Shown here: piece after piece, positions 63,101 to 64,000 of the stretch
Position numbering within the stretch: position 1 is the stretch's first letter
Layout of the letters: the number at the start of each line of letters is the position of its first letter
Source of the DNA: Nocardia sp. NBC_01329
GTDB lineage: Bacteria > Actinomycetota > Actinomycetes > Mycobacteriales > Mycobacteriaceae
Direction: 5' to 3'
Length of the DNA stretch: 64,000 nt
NCBI RefSeq assembly: GCF_035956715.1
Contig: NZ_CP108381.1
Coordinates: 4,062,001 to 4,126,000, forward strand
Notes under the pieces: model-generated
Database searches by the model: none
Told to the model about the DNA's origin: nothing
The model's input: the letters and a program-made list of their open reading frames with translations, nothing else
Position numbers and translations under genes: made by a program

Positions 63101-64000
63101 AGCCCGAGATCCTCCGGCGGTCCGCCGGCCACATTGCGCAGGACACCTCTGGCACCGTCGAAATCCAGCGCGAAATCGAAGACCTTGAGATTCATCCCGA
63201 TTCCGTGCAGCAGTTCACCCGCCCCGAAACCACTGAGGTCACGGGCCAGATCCGCACCGCTGTAGCGCTGATGCTTGCGCATCTCCCGCAATGTCTCCGC
63301 GACGCGGACGCCGAGTTCGCCGACGGTGTCGTGCGCGTGCACGGCCACCCGCAGCGGCAGGACGTTCACCGCCATCGCCGGTGTACTCAGCGCGACCCGG
63401 CCGACCCGGCCCATCATCAGCATCGACAGCACGACATCGGAATTGCCCAGTAACCGCTGCACATAGGCGGCGTAGCAGGCGATCAGGCCGTCGGCCCAGG
63501 TGATCCGGTAGCGCTCGGTGCAACTGCGCAGCCGCTCCAGCGTTTCCGCCGGCAGGATCGCCTCGGCGCGGATGGTGCGCTCCACCGCCCCGCCGAGGGC
63601 GGTACCGCGACCGTCGAGCGAGGGCGCGGGATCGAGTTGTGCACGCCAGTAGCGCTGGTCGTCCGCGAATTGCTCGCTGTCGCGATAATTCTGTTCGTCG
63701 GCCACCAGCTCGGCGATCGCGCCGAAAGTCGCCTTCGGTGGCTCGGTGACCTTGCGCAGGGCGGTGTAATGCGCTGCGACGCGGCGCGACAGCAATGCCG
63801 CGCTGTAGCCGTCGACGATCAGATGGTGGTACAGCTGCACACACCACACCTCGGAGTCGGTGAGCCGGATCAGCGTGTAGTTGTAGAGTCGCCGGTCGAC
63901 CATGCCGCGGCACCGCCGCGCCGCCTGATGGCGTTCCAGCGCGACCGCTTCGTGGGCGAGCGAATGGGGTTCGGCCGCACCACGCAGGTCGATCATCGCT
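57160..64000 (-). CDS. DhbF-like dimodular nonribosomal peptide synthetase (5' end beyond window)
   Basis: About 2,278 residues are visible, ordered C1-A1-PCP1-C2-A2-PCP2-TE. C1 is cut at its start; its HHLIVDG lies only about 60 residues in, so some 80-100 residues are missing and the full protein would be about the size of DhbF. A1: YTSGSTGTPKG near 529, NGKVDRAALP near 870. PCP1 GGDSITAIG near 920. C2 HHLLADGWS near 1133. A2: FTSGSTGVPKG near 1574, SDKLDRKALP near 1912. PCP2 GGHSLTAVR near 1968. TE GYSLGG near 2124. It should couple the aryl cap to two amino acids and release the product, possibly as a cyclic oligomer. No epimerisation domain is seen. Confidence 0.92.
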   Translation of the reverse strand, partial: AMIDLRGAAEPHSLAHEAVALERHQAARRCRGMVDRRLYNYTLIRLTDSEVWCVQLYHHLIVDGYSAALLSRRVAAHYTALRKVTEPPKATFGAIAELVADEQNYRDSEQFADDQRYWRAQLDPAPSLDGRGTALGGAVERTIRAEAILPAETLERLRSCTERYRITWADGLIACYAAYVQRLLGNSDVVLSMLMMGRVGRVALSTPAMAVNVLPLRVAVHAHDTVGELGVRVAETLREMRKHQRYSGADLARDLSGFGAGELLHGIGMNLKVFDFALDFDGARGVLRNVAGGPPEDLGLVVTPLPDKSVLLGFECDARTNDPETAYRRVAGLVRVVEAFTELDKVAVGTLELIDRADRERLLDDRSGPPAATGAELVPAALDRMVAEYADATVLADGTQRYTGGELGDRVHRLVRYLRDRGVTPGAPVGVALPRCADLVVALLAVWRAGGMYLPLDPEHPVPRLQAVIDDARPILVLTDSALAEVLDCRAVDLGSEPVRTALREYPGTPPVAAETGELRGDHPAYALYTSGSTGTPKGVVIDHAALAQLVAGHRSGIYAETVERAGGRRLTVAHTTSFAFDAALDPLLWLLDGHRIHLYDSTIRRDPAALIAAFRADGVEVVDGTPTLAAALFAHGLAELVPRLLVLGGEACPPDLWQRVQRAGITAVNLYGPTEATVDAIGAPVRGPDPHIGVPLPGVRAYLLDNGLQAVADGQPGELYLAGAGIAQGYLGRPGFSAQSFVADPFGPPGSRMYRTGDRARWVPGSGYFYSGRADAQVKIRGHRIEIGEVEAALSGLPEVAAAAADIRDIAGRASLIGYIVAAPDSPAPTTGPGELGARLRNRLAESLPDAMVPTRIVVLDELPWTVNGKVDRAALPEPAEPAGGRAPATAAERAVAEVVAELLGSDTVDIDDDFFGAGGDSITAIGVCTRLRERGLILAPQDLLTRRGLADLAAWAATADPAVGSGAGQTPHADTVSIALPPDSTAELAAAYGPIADVLPLSPLQEGLLFHALRDGAADVYTLTARFELSGPVDPDRLGAAFATVLRRHPNLGAAFRYEQFDEPVQVIPRAPRVAWRFEDLRDRAAADAEESALALEVRAGAETFDIAEPPLLRALLIRLSDTAHRLVLTAHHLLADGWSVPIVLREMLAHYHGEQLPEPGYYGTYLAWLAARDSDAAARHWGDYLGGLSAPSLIGAPGPRSAAVGLNVPLAEETAAALESFGRSHGLTMNTLLQGAWALVLAEQLGSDDVVFGAVVSGRPSELPGVAGMVGLFSNTVPVRMTLDPGRPVTEQFAGFQRTALELQNQGYLGLATVERVAGIGRLFDTLVVYENFPKTGVQGNDSHEVAVAGVTVHSLTHYPVTVTALPGDRFRLMLHHDPGAVDAATAERMAGRLGSVLTTLVADPAATAGAVRAATRHPDTRGHTMADWGPSSVLDPEAPAITVEGVTIGYREFEARTNRLARWLVSRDVGPETVVVVAMARSADSVIAAHAICRAGGVYLPVDPGQPVERVDTILATAAAPLVLTTSADAFETGRAPVVSVDTLDTAEFADAALTDADRRAPLRPDNAAYLLFTSGSTGVPKGVTVAHEAIVNTFAWLQEQHRFGVGDTVLYRTPATFDASLLEIFLPLLVGARIVVARPNGHRDPYYQARLMADEGVTAIQMTSSMLTTTADESDLSECGALRCVFTGGEPLPPATAQRFRTATGARVNNLYGPTEAAVCITYHRTDDSDTVTVPIGRPPGGAGVRVLDDKLLPVPFGTVGELYLTGIQLARGYLHRPELTARTFVADPAGTGERMYRTGDLVRWGAGGELEYVGRTDSQVKLRGQRIELGDIESAIMRRPEIAQVAVILREDNPGDQRLVAYLRTRAGATVDTDAVRATVREALPEYMIPAAFVELDQIPMTISDKLDRKALPIPDYPVEVPAVAVAAIVDPTLPAVAAAVLQAMAAVLGVVAIGPDDDFFAAGGHSLTAVRLVGRLRRAGHGAVVDDIFEAPTARALAARIEGTAIDIVPESAGPPRDSGIDTPSEEIAMLGRRLDHVLELRTRGSAEPLFCVHPVGGTAWQFTPLARRLRADRPLVGLQLPTLRGAESGAATIDELAARYLTTIREIQPDGPYHLLGYSLGGNIVHAIAAALAAAGAEVAFVGLVDSHPLANLADQATEALSDPARLAELLPELPEDAPDLAALIRGAAGELLRMVTVSEAPSYSGPMALYAADPGGSDDAARVAAQLSGWRGAGARITARRLPYTHFGIVSEHGWSEVAALLDTEPALRT

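Overview
The window is high-GC actinobacterial DNA. Gene order and content point to a mycolic-acid-making member of the Mycobacteriales, most likely Nocardia; this is an inference because no 16S or species marker is present. The left 19 kb keeps two blocks known from Mycobacterium tuberculosis. One is cobC / ptpA / SURF1 / cobD. The other is the FAS-II locus fabD-acpM-kasA-accD6 with its regulator mabR and pyruvate dehydrogenase aceE, followed by a lipoprotein, a DUF3052 protein, the peroxiredoxin ahpE and tRNA-Val(TAC). Between these blocks lie an ECF41/SigJ-type sigma factor, a gamma-carbonic-anhydrase-like protein, a TetR regulator, a patch of palindromic repeats and an orphan N6-adenine DNA methyltransferase.

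From about 18.8 to 43 kb the content is accessory or lineage-specific: a large KAP-type NTPase with an apparent N-terminal macro-like domain; an MFS exporter and TetR gene sharing three copies of one operator-like sequence; a DUF3145 protein; a beta-lactamase-fold hydrolase; an NDMA-dependent alcohol dehydrogenase behind a KstR-like box; a phosphotransferase; pabB; and a multidomain TerD / DUF2510 / zinc / PH-like / HNH protein. These are followed by two divergent near-identical small membrane proteins resembling T4SS pilins, then an apparent ribosome-antibiotic resistance island (a 5'-shortened macrolide-type glycosyltransferase, a Vat-type acetyltransferase, an ABC-F protein and a divergent TetR). 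A BCCT osmolyte transporter and a MarR regulator close this stretch.

From 43.3 to 49.1 kb lies a nitrogen-scavenging island: an AmtR-like regulator faces an operon of a sodium/solute symporter, two DUF1989 proteins (the urea-carboxylase-associated or carboxyguanidine deiminase pair) and a stand-alone carboxyltransferase half of a urea/guanidine carboxylase. The biotin carboxylase, biotin carrier and allophanate hydrolase are absent from the window.

From 49.2 kb to the right edge is a catecholate siderophore locus. EntC, EntB and EntA make 2,3-dihydroxybenzoate, EntE activates it and a free aryl carrier protein receives it. A DhbF-like dimodular NRPS (cut by the window edge) extends and releases the product. 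An MFS pump exports it, and a lipoprotein receptor plus a flavin-dependent siderophore-interacting protein handle uptake and iron release. A near-perfect IdeR iron box lies between the divergent entA and entE genes.
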